This document shows positions 13,921 to 13,976 of a stretch of DNA of 13,976 nucleotides, one piece after another. The position numbers and the translations under genes are program-made. This DNA is from Paracoccaceae bacterium (GTDB lineage: Bacteria > Pseudomonadota > Alphaproteobacteria > Rhodobacterales > Rhodobacteraceae). The stretch lies in contig JAKITE010000072.1 in assembly GCA_021648225.1 (NCBI GenBank), forward strand, positions 1 to 13,976, written 5' to 3'. Positions within the stretch are counted from its first letter, which is position 1; each line of letters starts with the position of its first letter. Under the pieces are notes generated by a model. That model was not told where the DNA came from. It made no database searches and saw nothing but the letters and a program-made list of their open reading frames with translations.

Positions 13921-13976
13921 TTGAAACAGCAGAGTTTTTCGTCACTTGAACAGGCACATAAAAAGAAGCGCACGAA
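13921..13976 (+). CDS. IS5-like transposase, N-terminal fragment
   Basis: A reading frame opens with TTG at 13921, 8 nt after GGGG (13909-13912), and continues to the window edge (18 full codons). The peptide reads MKQQSFSSLEQAHKKKRT if TTG is read as Met. A short hydrophobic/aromatic stretch followed by a basic KKKR-T run is the usual N-terminus of IS5-type DDE transposases. Catalytic residues lie outside the window. The position just inside a putative IS5 end supports the call. Confidence 0.65.
   Translation, partial: MKQQSFSSLEQAHKKKRT

Larger units (their letters stand above)
13855..13976 (+). mobile_element. left end of an IS5-family insertion sequence (runs out of window)
   Basis: The sequence from 13855 starts GGAATCTCTGAACGACTTCC, which resembles the terminal inverted repeat of IS5 (GGAAGGTGCGAACAAG type, with GAAC and TTCCTGAT in matching positions). 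It is preceded directly by CTAA (13851-13854), which fits the YTAR target-site preference of the IS5 group. A transposase-like frame starts 66 bp in. Only the left 122 bp are visible, so the right end and the second CTAA copy cannot be checked. Confidence 0.75.

Overview
The window is a tricarboxylic-acid-cycle locus in the order mdh (3' end) - secreted protein - sucC - inserted genes - sucD - sulfotransferase-like gene - sucA - sucB (odhB) - hypothetical - VOC protein - lpd. All of these genes lie on the + strand except a small higBA toxin-antitoxin pair on the - strand. The mdh-sucCDAB-lpd clustering, the sequences of the enzymes and the small interspersed hypothetical genes point to an alphaproteobacterium, most likely a Rhodobacterales (marine Roseobacter-type) genome. 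This placement is inference from gene order and protein character, not from a database match.

Layout. Positions 1-539 hold the C-terminal half of malate dehydrogenase, closed by a strong intrinsic terminator (about 566-597). Positions 821-2014 encode a signal-peptide protein with an EF-hand-like calcium loop. Positions 2015-2202 are the control region of the suc operon: two TGTGATCACA palindromes 21 bp apart, a TTAA-N7-TTAA (CtrA-type) box and a possible promoter. sucC (2203-3396) follows. Where sucD would be expected there is instead an AT-rich gene of unknown function (3400-4155), a 47-bp exact copy of the sucD 5' end (4157-4203), the antisense higBA module (4238-4852) with a 19-bp palindromic operator, and a small secreted protein (4897-5349). 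The intact sucD lies at 5361-6242. A sulfotransferase-like gene (6303-6989), whose ribosome binding site lies inside a perfect hairpin, precedes sucA (7042-10005) and sucB (10002-11195), which overlap by 4 bp. Past sucB a short AT-rich hypothetical gene (11262-11678) is bracketed by GTAG-headed REP-like hairpins. Next come a glyoxalase/VOC-family gene (11758-12387), three tandem 11-bp repeats (12394-12426) and lpd (12469-13854). The lpd stop codon coincides with a CTAA target site, and the left end of an IS5-like insertion sequence begins at 13855 and runs out of the window.

How it works together. SucA (E1), SucB (E2) and Lpd (E3) form the 2-oxoglutarate dehydrogenase complex that makes succinyl-CoA. 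SucCD converts this to succinate with substrate-level phosphorylation, and Mdh regenerates oxaloacetate. The operon has been a landing site for accessory DNA: the sucC-sucD interval carries an apparent recent insertion or duplication, REP elements have seeded the sucB-VOC interval, and an insertion sequence abuts lpd. The most interesting signals are the duplicated sucD start flanking a toxin-antitoxin module, the regulatory region upstream of sucC, and the Shine-Dalgarno-sequestering hairpin upstream of the sulfotransferase gene.
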